Source: Planctomycetota bacterium (GTDB taxonomy: Bacteria > Planctomycetota > UBA8108 > UBA1146). From it: a stretch of DNA of 54,148 bases. Made by a program: the position numbers and the translations under genes. Of the stretch, positions 1 to 9,055 are shown in pieces. The notes beneath the pieces were generated by a model, which did not search any database, had not been told where the DNA came from, and worked only from the letters and a program-made list of their open reading frames with translations. Numbering within the stretch: position 1 is the first letter of the stretch; every line of letters starts with the position of its first letter. Location: assembly GCA_028825265.1 (NCBI GenBank), contig JAPKAM010000007.1:1-54148 (forward strand), given 5' to 3'.

Positions 1-18
1 TTCCACTGAGCGGTGCGC

Positions 19-1344
19 TCAGAGAGGAATGTACAGTAGACGCCAGCGGGTGTCATCCGCTCCAGTCCCGCGATCCCGCGAGAGAAGCCCCCCTAGAAGG
101 GAGAATCCACCCTTCTGTTCGCTACTTTCCGCGGTCAGGAGACCCCAGAGTAGTTCCAGACCCCACGACTGGGAATTCTGTCGCCAGCGAACCAGCTGTC
201 CTGCTCGACCATGAGACCAGGAAAAGCCTTGCGGCCCATCGAACGGCAACAGTGCAGGAGCGGAGGCGAAGGTCTGTCCCTCCGCATCGGTGTCCCACCG
301 AGCCAGTGGCCACAGCAGTTGACGGGTTCGAGTCCCACCTTCTGGATCCTGATCGACGATGCTGCGCCAGAAGGGCAACAATCTCTGTACCGTGCGGTTT
401 CGACCCGCAGCGGTTTGCTCCTCCCACTGCCAGAGCGGCCACAGGAAGTAACCCGTCTTCAATCCTGGCCGGTCATGGTAGCCCCAGATCGGCGCGAAAT
501 CGAATCGGTTCCACTGACGTTCTCGCGTGCCGATCGACCAGGGTAGGAGGGACCAAGTCGAGGTTTCGGTGCGGAAATCATGAGACTCGGTCCATAACGG
601 ATACAAGATGGTCCGAGACAAGCGGGTCTTCGATTCGATCTGACCGTAGAAGGGCCACAGCCACCAGGAGTGGCTGGGATTGTCGGTGTCGAGTTGTTGG
701 CTCGACTGATGCCAGAAGGGCCACAGGAGATACTTCGATTCGTCTCTTAGTTCACCTCGGCTGGTAAATCCTCGGTTGTGAGAATAGAAGGGCCAGATCC
801 GGAATCCTTTTCGCAGCGGGCCATCTTCCATCTCGATCAGTGGAAATAACCAGTAGGTCGTGATCTGTTGGCGGTCCTGGAGTCGTGCCCACAGCGGAAA
901 CAGGGCGAATTCAATTCGATCCTTGCCGATCAAGCCCTTGAGAGTTCCACCGAGGGGTGCGATGGCCATGTAGTCTCCCTCATCCGGATCCGAGCCCCAG
1001 AAAAAGAAGGGCAGGAGGAAGCCATCGACATCGAGTCGGCCATCGGAGTGCTGATAGGCGCTGCGATGGTAAGCCGGCAGGAGCCAGGATTTGCGCCCCG
1101 ATGAATCGATCCGATCGACCAACAGCGGCCACAGGATGCGGATCTCCTGCCGATCAGGAGTTGTGGTGCTATGGCTGTAGAGGGGCCAGAAGTGCTGGGA
1201 TTGACGCACCTCTCCATCGGCCAGTAGTTCTTCGCGTTCGACGTAGAAGGGGGGGAAACCCCGATCGGAATCGATGGGAGTGACGCAACCCGACAGCAGC
1301 GTCAGCAAGAGGCCACCAGTGATCACCCGCAGGCCATGACTCAT
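19..1344 (-). CDS. Lipoprotein made of W-P-aromatic repeats, unknown function
   Basis: The product is 441 residues and I do not recognise a described family. It begins with a lipoprotein signal peptide: a hydrophobic stretch, then the lipobox LSGC with the lipidated Cys at about residue 20. The rest is filled with about sixteen short motifs of the form [LIFY][WLFY]P[LFWAI][WYFL] (for example FWPLY, LWPF, LFPLW, LLPFW), spaced roughly 15-35 residues apart. Such regular hydrophobic-aromatic repeats suggest a beta-rich repeat structure on a membrane face, which is inference. A longer ORF starts at 1383, but the ATG at 1344 is preferred. It overlaps the stop of the upstream giant secreted protein in an ATGA, has a GAGG upstream, and puts the signal peptide at the N terminus. 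It is the last gene of the kinase/regulator operon. No catalytic motif is visible. Confidence 0.75.
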   Translation of the reverse strand: MSHGLRVITGGLLLTLLSGCVTPIDSDRGFPPFYVEREELLADGEVRQSQHFWPLYSHSTTTPDRQEIRILWPLLVDRIDSSGRKSWLLPAYHRSAYQHSDGRLDVDGFLLPFFFWGSDPDEGDYMAIAPLGGTLKGLIGKDRIEFALFPLWARLQDRQQITTYWLFPLIEMEDGPLRKGFRIWPFYSHNRGFTSRGELRDESKYLLWPFWHQSSQQLDTDNPSHSWWLWPFYGQIESKTRLSRTILYPLWTESHDFRTETSTWSLLPWSIGTRERQWNRFDFAPIWGYHDRPGLKTGYFLWPLWQWEEQTAAGRNRTVQRLLPFWRSIVDQDPEGGTRTRQLLWPLARWDTDAEGQTFASAPALLPFDGPQGFSWSHGRAGQLVRWRQNSQSWGLELLWGLLTAESSEQKGGFSLLGGLLSRDRGTGADDTRWRLLYIPL

Positions 1345-4300
1345 CGGCCTAACCTCACCGGCAGCATCAAGTCGGGAGCACATCCCTCCCAGATCCGATC
1401 CAGGTCGCGATGCAGTACCATGCCGGGAGTCAGTCCTAGGTACTTGGTTGCACCTTTTCCAGTGTCGTCATCGGTGACCGCAATCCCGATTCTCATCTTC
1501 ATACCTGGCCATGGAATCGAATCGGATTCCCCCCTCTTGGTGGCGATGGTGTGCCACGGGATCGTGATCTCGAACACGGAACCGGTCCCATCGGGTCGTC
1601 GGGCCACCACAAAATCTCCATCCGGAGTTTCCTCTTCTTCCGCTTCGAAAGGTGCTTCTCCTCCATCCCCATCGGGATCGCCCTCTGGCGCGGGCGGAGG
1701 ATTCTGGCGCGGCGCCGTGAAGGAGAGGGTCAGCACCTGATCATCCTTGCGTGGACGGACTCCTCCATCGCCGAGGGTGTCCAGGATCAGCACCAGGCTG
1801 TCTCCGATCCAGTACTTGGAATCGCGTTGATGGGCAATGACGATATCGTCGTCGATATCGACTGCCAGATGCAATCCTTCAGTGGACCAACCGAGAAAAA
1901 TCCGGCCGGAGAGATCGGCTCGGTCCTGCCACGGAACCAGCGGTTCCCCGGGACCTTGAAGACTACGCACATGGCGAGGTCGATCGATCGGAAGTCCCGC
2001 CTGAGCATTCCAGGGCTCCTCCAGCGAACCATCGATCAACGGGGGCACGACCATCCGAGGGATTTCATGATCCCTTCTTGGAGTTCTTGCTTGGTGGCGG
2101 GTGGCTCCCTCCAGCAGCCAACTGGCGGCTGCCCGATCTGCTGAATCCTGCGTCAGGTCGAGGATCGTATCCTCCAGTAATTCGATGGCTCGGCTCGATT
2201 CTTGCATCAGCAGCAGGCGATCGATTTCGTTTCTCCAGTTGAAGGAAGACTGTAACGACTGCCATGCGAGCATCTGCTCTTTTCTGGCAGGTTGAGCGCG
2301 GAATCCTGAGGCGCCGCGAGAGGAGACGGTCAGTAGCGTTTCCCCGATGACGGAGGCGTGATGGAGACGTCCAAGTGAGTTCAAATGTTGTGGAATCGCA
2401 CCCACCCCCTGGCGTTTGGTGAGGGGGGTTCCCGTGGCACGATCGAGGATGGTGACTTCTCCGCGCATCCGGTCGCCGATGATGATCCAGGCACCCGATG
2501 GTCGCAGTTCCACCGCATCGTAGGCGGGAGGAAGAGAATACGTCCATTCCAGTTCAGCCTCGGGAACTTCCACCTCATCGGGAGCGAGCACCGAACGTAA
2601 GCGAAGGATGTTTCGCTTCTGGAAATCTCCGCAGACGATGAGCAACTCTTCGCCCTCGATGCTCAAAGAGGTGATCCGACGTTGATCCTGCGCTAATCGC
2701 TTTTCCCAACCGATCGCACCGGTCTCGACATCCACTCCCACCAATGTGCTTTTTTCTGAACTCCAAAACAACTCCGAAACGAGTTGTTTTTTGGATCCAG
2801 ACATGTGCAGTTCGGAGATGAGATGAGGCATCTGAGTCGTCCATTGAATCGCACCATCATCGTCATGGCGGTAGACCGATCCTCTTTCGCTGGCGAAGAG
2901 GAATCCTTCATTGAGTAGGATCGGTGCCGAGGCCAATGCACCCGAGTCATCCTCCAGATCGACCTGACTGACCAGTTGTCCGTTGTAGAGGGAACGTAGT
3001 TCAACGCGGTTGGGGATGGCATATCCGATGAGAAGACGATCTCCCTCGATCACTGGATCGTCGAGTAGAATTCCAGACCGAGAGTGAATCCACAGAACCC
3101 GGCCATTTTGAGCATCGATGGCAAGCAGCCGTTCATCCTCACCGCTGAGAACGACGATCCCAGAACCCGCGCAGGAATGTTCGATGATGATTTCCTCATC
3201 AGAGATGATTCCACCGATCGGCATCCTGTGTTGCCAGACCACCGATCCATCGGCCAGATCGAGGCGCCAGACTCGGTTTCGATCGTGAAGAATCACTCCG
3301 GTCGCATCGAACAGAAGTGGATCGGAAGGGAGGTCCCTTCGAGTTAGGATGATCCCGTCCTTGACCTTCAATTCGTTTCGCTCCAGTTCAGTTTTCCACA
3401 GTAGCAGACCGTCCTGGGAATCGAACAAGGCTGCAGAAGCCGTGGTGAGCACCAGGTAACGGGAGTCCCCTTTCAGCGAGTCGTGGTCAGACAGTGGCCA
3501 GACGCTGGTGGAGCGAGTCTGCCCCAGGTCTAGTCTTCCGCTCCATGCCAGTTGCAGGGGCAACCCGGGGTGGTCACGGCGTCTCTCGGGAAGCGTCGAG
3601 ATCTCGGCACGCAACTCGCGCAGCCGATCGCTAAGAGTGATTTCGATCTCTCGTCCGTCGACGCGGCGAGTCAAGGTCCGGTCTCCGTGGTCCTGATCGA
3701 GGGAGACGATTTCCTCGATCGCTTCCGACAGGAGTCCTTGCTCGCGCAGGACCTCGGATCTTCGCAATCTGGCGATCAAGGACTCGTTACTGTCGGGTTC
3801 ATGGATCACCAGGTAGTCGATCTGAAGCAAGCACCCTTCCAGATCGCCCAGGTGATAGAGGGACTGCGCAGCTTCCAGCCGAGCTTGTCGACCGGTTGGA
3901 CAGCCCGGCATCGATCGGGCCAGATCGATCCAGCGATCGGGAGCGGGAGAAAGGTCGATCCGTTCGGCCACCTCGCGGGCGGCGCGTTGCTCCCTGCGGG
4001 CGACCCGTTGCTGTCCGCCCGGTTGCTGGTCGAGTTGTAATAACAGATGCGTGAATGCGGTGGCGGCATCGACGGTGCTTCCCTGTTTCGACAGCACCCG
4101 GGTCGATTCAAGGTTGCGCCAAGCCTCTCTCAGCATCAATTGACAGATGAAGGATGCTCCATCTGAATTTCCCAGTTGTTGTGCACGTATCGCTCGCTGC
4201 CAGGCAATACGGATCCGATCCTCAGGACGAGGATGGGCGGAAATCAGGGCCGTTTCGAGACGAGTTCTCTCACTTTCTGACAGGTCAATATCGGATCGTT

Positions 4301-6242
4301 CCAGTAGTAGATGGACGGTACTTCGATGAGCTCTTTGTGCTGGAGAATCGCCGGCGAGATCTGGTAACCAGCGCGGATCGATGTGGCCGGAGAGCGCCTT
4401 TTTCCACATAGAGTCGGTCTCGGAATCGGCATCTCCAGACTCGACTCGCGTCAGGATGCTCGCCTCGGACCCTGCCGATACCATCAGTGAATTATCCAAC
4501 GCTTGCAGCGAGTGAGCCGGTAGGTCTAGCCCTTGCAGCGTCAGGTTTTGTCCCATCGCATCGACAGAGAGCAGTGCCCTTCCTGAACCGATCCACCAGC
4601 CGCCATCCGAAGCAGCAATTGCAGCCGCTCCTGCTCCTGTGACCGGCTTCGGTAATGGCAATCTCCACGAAAAACGAGGAGAAGTCCCTGCAGCGCACGA
4701 CCACCGCACCAGTTCCTGATCTTCCACAATCAGCAAGGAACTCCCATCGCCGGAGAGATTCCAGCAGTGGGGCGAACTGGTCGCAATGATTCCGATGGAT
4801 GACCCGGAGACTTCATCGAGGATGGTGATTCGAGAAGATCCAGGGGTCGAGACGAACAAGCGAGATCCAGTTCTGCGCAGCGAAACATCTGTGGCTCGAT
4901 CCTCGATCAGGTGGTCTCTCAAACCGCTGCGGTTGGGACCCTCGATGTCTTGAATCCATTCGATGGCTCCATCGGAGCTGCGGAAAGTGATGACGGTGCC
5001 ACGATCGGTCGACCAGTGAATCCGTCCATCCCCCTCGACCGGGGTGGCGGGTGCGGAGCGGAGAGCCAACCAGGTCGCCCCGTCAGTTTCTCCGAGGTGA
5101 CGCACCCAGGTGACTTGACCGCCATCCTCGATTCGCGCTCCAAACGCTTCGAGTCGTGATCCCTCACTTCTCATCGCAACCACGACGACCCCTCCGCTGA
5201 CCCGGCAGGGCGAGGAGATGGCACGAATGCTCTGGGGTTCAGTCTCGGGCCCGAGGATCTGATCGATGGAAACCTGCCACAGCCAGTCGCCGGTCGATCC
5301 GTCAAACGCCTCTACTTTGTCATTCAAGGTGGCAATGATGGATTGCTGTCGCCGGACCGGCATCAGTCGAGTTCGTGGAAGCAATCGACGAGAGTGCTGG
5401 GGGAGGACGCGCCGCCAGATCTCCTCACCCGACTCGAGGTCGATCGATCGCACCTGTCCTGGTTGTTGAATCCAGACCCGGGACCGATCGGAGACGGCTC
5501 CAGAACTTCCGCGCGACCGCTTCCATATCGGATCCGACTCGGAAAGCTGAGGATCGCCACTGCGGAACCGTGGCAGTACCAGCGATCCGGAGTCGACTGC
5601 GAGGGGGTTGGTCACCGAGGGAGAGGGAAGCGAATCGAATCCAGGATCATCGATCCAGCCGCGTCGTAGCAATTGACGCCAGGTTTGTAGATCGCAGCGT
5701 TCGAGTGCGGCCTCGGCCAACTGAACTGTTAACCGACGGGGAAGCACCTCTTTCGGAAGGTCCATCAGAGTCGAGGTGAGCCGTGCGTCTGCTTGAGAAT
5801 CCAGTCCTGCAGACGGAGTACCCACGATCCGGTTTGAGGTTCGCAGACGTATCTCTTCGAGCACTATCTTGCGATGTCGATCATCCAGTTGCGAGATGGT
5901 GGACCGAAGGTAAGGTCCTGCTCCGATGGAATGGCCTCCACCGATGATGGTACTGCCTCCCGGATCTCCGTCGATCAAGCGTTCTGCCATGGCCCCCAGT
6001 GCATCGCGGATGGCCCCGGTATCTCCAGAGGCTCGACTATCCTCGACCTGGCGAACCAGAGCATCCAGTTCGGAACTGAAGGGGGGAATCCAGCCGGGTT
6101 CATCGGCCAGATGGAGCCGGGTTGCGGCTGCACCTCTTGCGCTTCCCGACAGCAGTACTGCCAGGAGCATCAAAATGAGGGTGTTGACCGGGGATTCGCT
6201 GCCCAAGGGGCTGCCATACCGGCCACGATCGAGGGGTCGCAT
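1341..6242 (-). CDS. Giant secreted PQQ-like beta-propeller protein with TPR-like middle and CBM9-like C terminus
   Basis: The product is 1633 residues. The ATG at 6242 has a perfect AGGAGG seven bases upstream; an upstream TTG at 6308 overlapping the regulator stop is less likely. A signal peptide follows a polar stretch of about 20 residues (core LILMLLAVLL, small residues SARGAAA). Two blocks carry propeller blade signatures such as DGSTGDWLW, DLADGSVVW, DAQNGRVLWI and DVETGAIGW, the style of PQQ-dependent dehydrogenase-like or BamB-like blades. A helical block lies between them (around residues 690-900) and resembles TPRs. The last 200 residues begin with a IDGSLEEPW motif and include LGWSTEGLHLAVDI and GDSLVLILDT, typical of CBM9/DOMON-like domains. 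An acidic Pro-rich insert interrupts that domain. The likely location is the periplasm or cell surface. No quinone-enzyme catalytic residues were recognised. A sensor or scaffold role is inferred from the two-component genes upstream. Confidence 0.8.
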   Translation of the reverse strand: MRPLDRGRYGSPLGSESPVNTLILMLLAVLLSGSARGAAATRLHLADEPGWIPPFSSELDALVRQVEDSRASGDTGAIRDALGAMAERLIDGDPGGSTIIGGGHSIGAGPYLRSTISQLDDRHRKIVLEEIRLRTSNRIVGTPSAGLDSQADARLTSTLMDLPKEVLPRRLTVQLAEAALERCDLQTWRQLLRRGWIDDPGFDSLPSPSVTNPLAVDSGSLVLPRFRSGDPQLSESDPIWKRSRGSSGAVSDRSRVWIQQPGQVRSIDLESGEEIWRRVLPQHSRRLLPRTRLMPVRRQQSIIATLNDKVEAFDGSTGDWLWQVSIDQILGPETEPQSIRAISSPCRVSGGVVVVAMRSEGSRLEAFGARIEDGGQVTWVRHLGETDGATWLALRSAPATPVEGDGRIHWSTDRGTVITFRSSDGAIEWIQDIEGPNRSGLRDHLIEDRATDVSLRRTGSRLFVSTPGSSRITILDEVSGSSIGIIATSSPHCWNLSGDGSSLLIVEDQELVRWSCAAGTSPRFSWRLPLPKPVTGAGAAAIAASDGGWWIGSGRALLSVDAMGQNLTLQGLDLPAHSLQALDNSLMVSAGSEASILTRVESGDADSETDSMWKKALSGHIDPRWLPDLAGDSPAQRAHRSTVHLLLERSDIDLSESERTRLETALISAHPRPEDRIRIAWQRAIRAQQLGNSDGASFICQLMLREAWRNLESTRVLSKQGSTVDAATAFTHLLLQLDQQPGGQQRVARREQRAAREVAERIDLSPAPDRWIDLARSMPGCPTGRQARLEAAQSLYHLGDLEGCLLQIDYLVIHEPDSNESLIARLRRSEVLREQGLLSEAIEEIVSLDQDHGDRTLTRRVDGREIEITLSDRLRELRAEISTLPERRRDHPGLPLQLAWSGRLDLGQTRSTSVWPLSDHDSLKGDSRYLVLTTASAALFDSQDGLLLWKTELERNELKVKDGIILTRRDLPSDPLLFDATGVILHDRNRVWRLDLADGSVVWQHRMPIGGIISDEEIIIEHSCAGSGIVVLSGEDERLLAIDAQNGRVLWIHSRSGILLDDPVIEGDRLLIGYAIPNRVELRSLYNGQLVSQVDLEDDSGALASAPILLNEGFLFASERGSVYRHDDDGAIQWTTQMPHLISELHMSGSKKQLVSELFWSSEKSTLVGVDVETGAIGWEKRLAQDQRRITSLSIEGEELLIVCGDFQKRNILRLRSVLAPDEVEVPEAELEWTYSLPPAYDAVELRPSGAWIIIGDRMRGEVTILDRATGTPLTKRQGVGAIPQHLNSLGRLHHASVIGETLLTVSSRGASGFRAQPARKEQMLAWQSLQSSFNWRNEIDRLLLMQESSRAIELLEDTILDLTQDSADRAAASWLLEGATRHQARTPRRDHEIPRMVVPPLIDGSLEEPWNAQAGLPIDRPRHVRSLQGPGEPLVPWQDRADLSGRIFLGWSTEGLHLAVDIDDDIVIAHQRDSKYWIGDSLVLILDTLGDGGVRPRKDDQVLTLSFTAPRQNPPPAPEGDPDGDGGEAPFEAEEEETPDGDFVVARRPDGTGSVFEITIPWHTIATKRGESDSIPWPGMKMRIGIAVTDDDTGKGATKYLGLTPGMVLHRDLDRIWEGCAPDLMLPVRLGR

Positions 6243-6304
6243 TTGGGATCCTCCTGGATCTCCGTCGGGGCTCCCCTTGTTTGTATGAGATGCGCCGCTC
6301 CGGC

Positions 6305-7222
6305 TCAACCGGTAGGTGTCGAAGTGCGAATTCCGATCGGTCCGAGGATTGCGGCTGCGGTGTCGGCGATGCGCCGGATCAGGCGATGGCCGGGATCGAT
6401 CGAACTCGTTTGATCTGAGACGGGTAATACGAGCAATCCGACCAGTTCTCCGGTCCAGAAGAGAGGCAGAATCAGGGCTTCATCCTGGTCCTGGAAGACG
6501 CCGGGGAATTGACCTTCACGCCATAGTTCACCCGGGTCCGAGAAACGGTGGGTGGGGAGTACCGCATCGACGGGGGGTAAATCGATACCCTTGGCGGCAC
6601 AGGGGACCAATAGAAGTTCACTGCGAAGATATAGGACGGCTGGATCCCGATCGGGGATGGACGACAGAATCATCGCCTTCAACTCGGCTGGGCTGGCACT
6701 GGCACAACGCCGGAGCAGTCGTCCGATGGGGAATCCCTCGCTACCGATACGCCGTTCCCTTCGCTCTGCATCGAGTTGATGAAGAGCCAGTTGCAAATCG
6801 CCTTGCAAGCGGCGATTGGTTCGGCGCAGTTGGCGTCTCTCGGCTGCACGCAAGAGCACACCCAGGAGATCCTTCTCCAGATCGACGATCGGTTTCTCGA
6901 TGTAGGTGTAGGCCCCTGATCGCATCGCGCTCAATGCACTCTCGAGAGTGGCATCGCCGGTGGCCATCACCACTTCGACCTCGGGAGCGTAATCTTTGAA
7001 GGCACGGAGCACTTCGAGACCGTTCATCCGGGGCATTCGAAGGTCGACCAGTGCGACATCCGGCTCTGCTTGATGCAGTTGTGCAATTCCATCTTCTCCA
7101 CAATCGGCGGTGCGGACCTTCATTCCTTCCGACTCGAGGAAGATCTGGATGGTTTCCCTGACAAAGGGATCGTCATCGACCACCAGTATGTCTAGTTTCG
7201 AGTGGGAGTGAGGAGTCAGCAT
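6305..7222 (-). CDS. Response regulator with receiver and GAF-like output domain
   Basis: The product is 305 residues. The N-terminal receiver domain (about 10-130) has the acidic pair D16-D17, the phosphoacceptor D60 in LVDLRMP, T88 in MATGD and K110 in IEKP, so all phosphotransfer residues are present. A charged, probably coiled-coil linker follows (about 130-160), then a domain of about 140 residues that looks GAF-like (patterns LILPLFWTGELVGLLVLPV and a terminal helix RLIRRIADTAAAIL). There is no helix-turn-helix, GGDEF or AAA+ output. The ATG at 7222 overlaps the kinase stop as TGATG; a GTG 15 bases upstream is the alternative start. The natural partner is the kinase encoded immediately upstream. 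Output is probably by protein-protein interaction or ligand sensing (inference). Confidence 0.85.
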   Translation of the reverse strand: MLTPHSHSKLDILVVDDDPFVRETIQIFLESEGMKVRTADCGEDGIAQLHQAEPDVALVDLRMPRMNGLEVLRAFKDYAPEVEVVMATGDATLESALSAMRSGAYTYIEKPIVDLEKDLLGVLLRAAERRQLRRTNRRLQGDLQLALHQLDAERRERRIGSEGFPIGRLLRRCASASPAELKAMILSSIPDRDPAVLYLRSELLLVPCAAKGIDLPPVDAVLPTHRFSDPGELWREGQFPGVFQDQDEALILPLFWTGELVGLLVLPVSDQTSSIDPGHRLIRRIADTAAAILGPIGIRTSTPTG

Positions 7223-8895
7223 CAAGACTCTAGCCACTCGCTGGAGATCTGCAGTGGATCGATCTCCTCGCTGCCGAGTCGGGCGAGTGCGTCGGGGATC
7301 GAGATCCGGAAAAGGGTTCCCAGACCAGGGGTACTTTCGACCTCGACAGTGCCACCAGCACCTTCGATGATGCGATGCACCACGAACAGGCCGAGACCGC
7401 TGCCGCGATCACCCTCCTTGGTGGTATAGAGCGGATCAAAGGCACGCTTTGCAATCTCCGGCGACATTCCCGGGCCGTCATCCTCGATCTCGAGTTCGAT
7501 GCCTCCCGAGGATCCTTGGCTTCCACGAATGGTCAGGGTCGATCCGGTTCCCGACTCTCTCACTGCGTCGGCGGAATTGAGCGCCAGGTTCATGATCACC
7601 TGTTGCAGTGCGGTCGAATCTCCGGCTAAGAGTAGATCCTTGTCGACTTCGATCACGGTCTCGAGTCCGGCATCACGTAACCGGGCTTGACAGATCGCCA
7701 GCGTTGCTTTGATCGCTTCGAGTATCGGGAAGGGTGCTGCGCTGCTTTGACTGAAGGGGCGAGTCCTGGCAAAGGCGAGCAGGTTTCGACACAACGCCCG
7801 GCAAAAATCAGCGGCATCCTGGGCACGTTGCAGATGAAGAGTGGTGTTGGGGTTGGCCTGATCTGGATCGATTCCACGCTGTGCCAGTTGTAGGAACCCG
7901 ATCACCGAGGCGAGCGGGTTGTTGAGATCGTGGGCGAATCCACTGGCGAGGCGCCCGATCGCCACCATCTTTTCCTGACGAGTTAACTGTTCACGACTGA
8001 GAAGCAGTTCGTCGTGAGCTTGCTTCAACTCGACGAACAAACGCGAATTTTGGAGGGCGACGGAAAGCTGAGCGGAGACGGCTGCGACCCATTGTAGTTC
8101 CTCTGCAGAGAAGGGCTGGTGCCCCGTTCCTCTTTCGAGGTACAGCACCGTGGCATTCTCTCCGCGACCATGGAGCGGTAAGGCGAGCGCCGAGAGCGCC
8201 TGTTTCCGGCGCAGGCAAACGCTCGCCTGAAAGGCATCGCCGACCTGGGAAGAGATCATTCCTTCTCGACGTCTGCGTGCCGCCTCGATGAGAGTTCGAC
8301 TTGGATCGAGGGATTGTAAATCGACCTTCTCAGAGTCGGTCCCGCTACTGCGGATACCGGTCGCGTAAGGCCCCGTCTCGTCATTCCATCGAATCCAGCC
8401 CCAAGCTTCGAATTGAACACCAGTTCCAATGACCTCGACCACCTTTTGAACCAGATCTTCGGGGGGAAGATCGGTCTGCGACAGTATTCCCACTTCGAAC
8501 AGGGCTTCCTGAAGACTTTTCGAGGCCGGGGCATCAGAGCCACTTTCTCGCATCTGTTTCTGAAGGCTCTCGGGATCGATCTTGAGAGAGAAGGTACTGA
8601 GATGCTCTTGCACCGCATGCACGGCGATCTGGCAGTCGCCGATGCTGATCACATCTCCGGGCTCGAGAATGGTGCGATCGATGATCTCGTCGTTGAGAAG
8701 TGTGCCGTTTCGACTGCCGCCGTCGCGCAGCAACCAGGTCTCGTCCCCGGCGGGGATCACCTCGGCATGTTTTCGAGATGCGCGGGTGTCATCGACGATG
8801 AGATCATTGCTCGGATCTCGACCGATGGTGATCGGATCGGATCCGAGCACGATTCGTTGACCACGACCCGGTCCCTGGACGATGATGAGGTGCAC
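7222..8895 (-). CDS. Cytoplasmic histidine kinase: FHA, GAF, HisKA, HATPase
   Basis: The product is 557 residues with no signal peptide or membrane span. Domains in order: FHA (1-95, with G25-R26, S40-R41-H43 and the N of SRNGT near 63); a GAF-like domain (about 130-285); a short coiled coil; a dimerisation domain with the H box FAHDLNNPL (phosphoacceptor H322); and an ATPase domain with N box near N440, G1 DDGPG at 472-476 and G2 GSGLGL at 498-503. An FHA domain usually binds phosphothreonine, so this kinase may link Ser/Thr phosphorylation to a two-component pathway. The start is GTG at 8895 with a GGGAGG about seven bases upstream; no better ATG exists before the FHA domain. It begins the operon that continues with the response regulator, propeller protein and W-P-repeat lipoprotein. 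Confidence 0.88.
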   Translation of the reverse strand: MHLIIVQGPGRGQRIVLGSDPITIGRDPSNDLIVDDTRASRKHAEVIPAGDETWLLRDGGSRNGTLLNDEIIDRTILEPGDVISIGDCQIAVHAVQEHLSTFSLKIDPESLQKQMRESGSDAPASKSLQEALFEVGILSQTDLPPEDLVQKVVEVIGTGVQFEAWGWIRWNDETGPYATGIRSSGTDSEKVDLQSLDPSRTLIEAARRRREGMISSQVGDAFQASVCLRRKQALSALALPLHGRGENATVLYLERGTGHQPFSAEELQWVAAVSAQLSVALQNSRLFVELKQAHDELLLSREQLTRQEKMVAIGRLASGFAHDLNNPLASVIGFLQLAQRGIDPDQANPNTTLHLQRAQDAADFCRALCRNLLAFARTRPFSQSSAAPFPILEAIKATLAICQARLRDAGLETVIEVDKDLLLAGDSTALQQVIMNLALNSADAVRESGTGSTLTIRGSQGSSGGIELEIEDDGPGMSPEIAKRAFDPLYTTKEGDRGSGLGLFVVHRIIEGAGGTVEVESTPGLGTLFRISIPDALARLGSEEIDPLQISSEWLES

Positions 8896-9055
8896 TTCGA
8901 TCCTCCCGGAGGCCCCGTTTGGTGGGGGAATCCTCCCGAGTAAGGATACGATGGGGTGGCCCGAGGGGCCGGAGTCGGCAGCCAGATGGTACCCGCAAGG
9001 AGTGCTGAATAGGCGCCAAGAGAGCCTCAGATGGCATCAGGGGGCACTTTGGCCG
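8896..9055. other. Intergenic segment between etfA and the kinase operon
   Basis: These 160 bases lie downstream of etfA and upstream of the kinase gene on the same strand. I see no T-rich hairpin that would end etfA transcription. A TATCCT (complement of about 8942-8947) could serve as a -10 for the kinase operon, but no good -35 accompanies it. The kinase ribosome site lies at the low-coordinate end. Confidence 0.35.
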
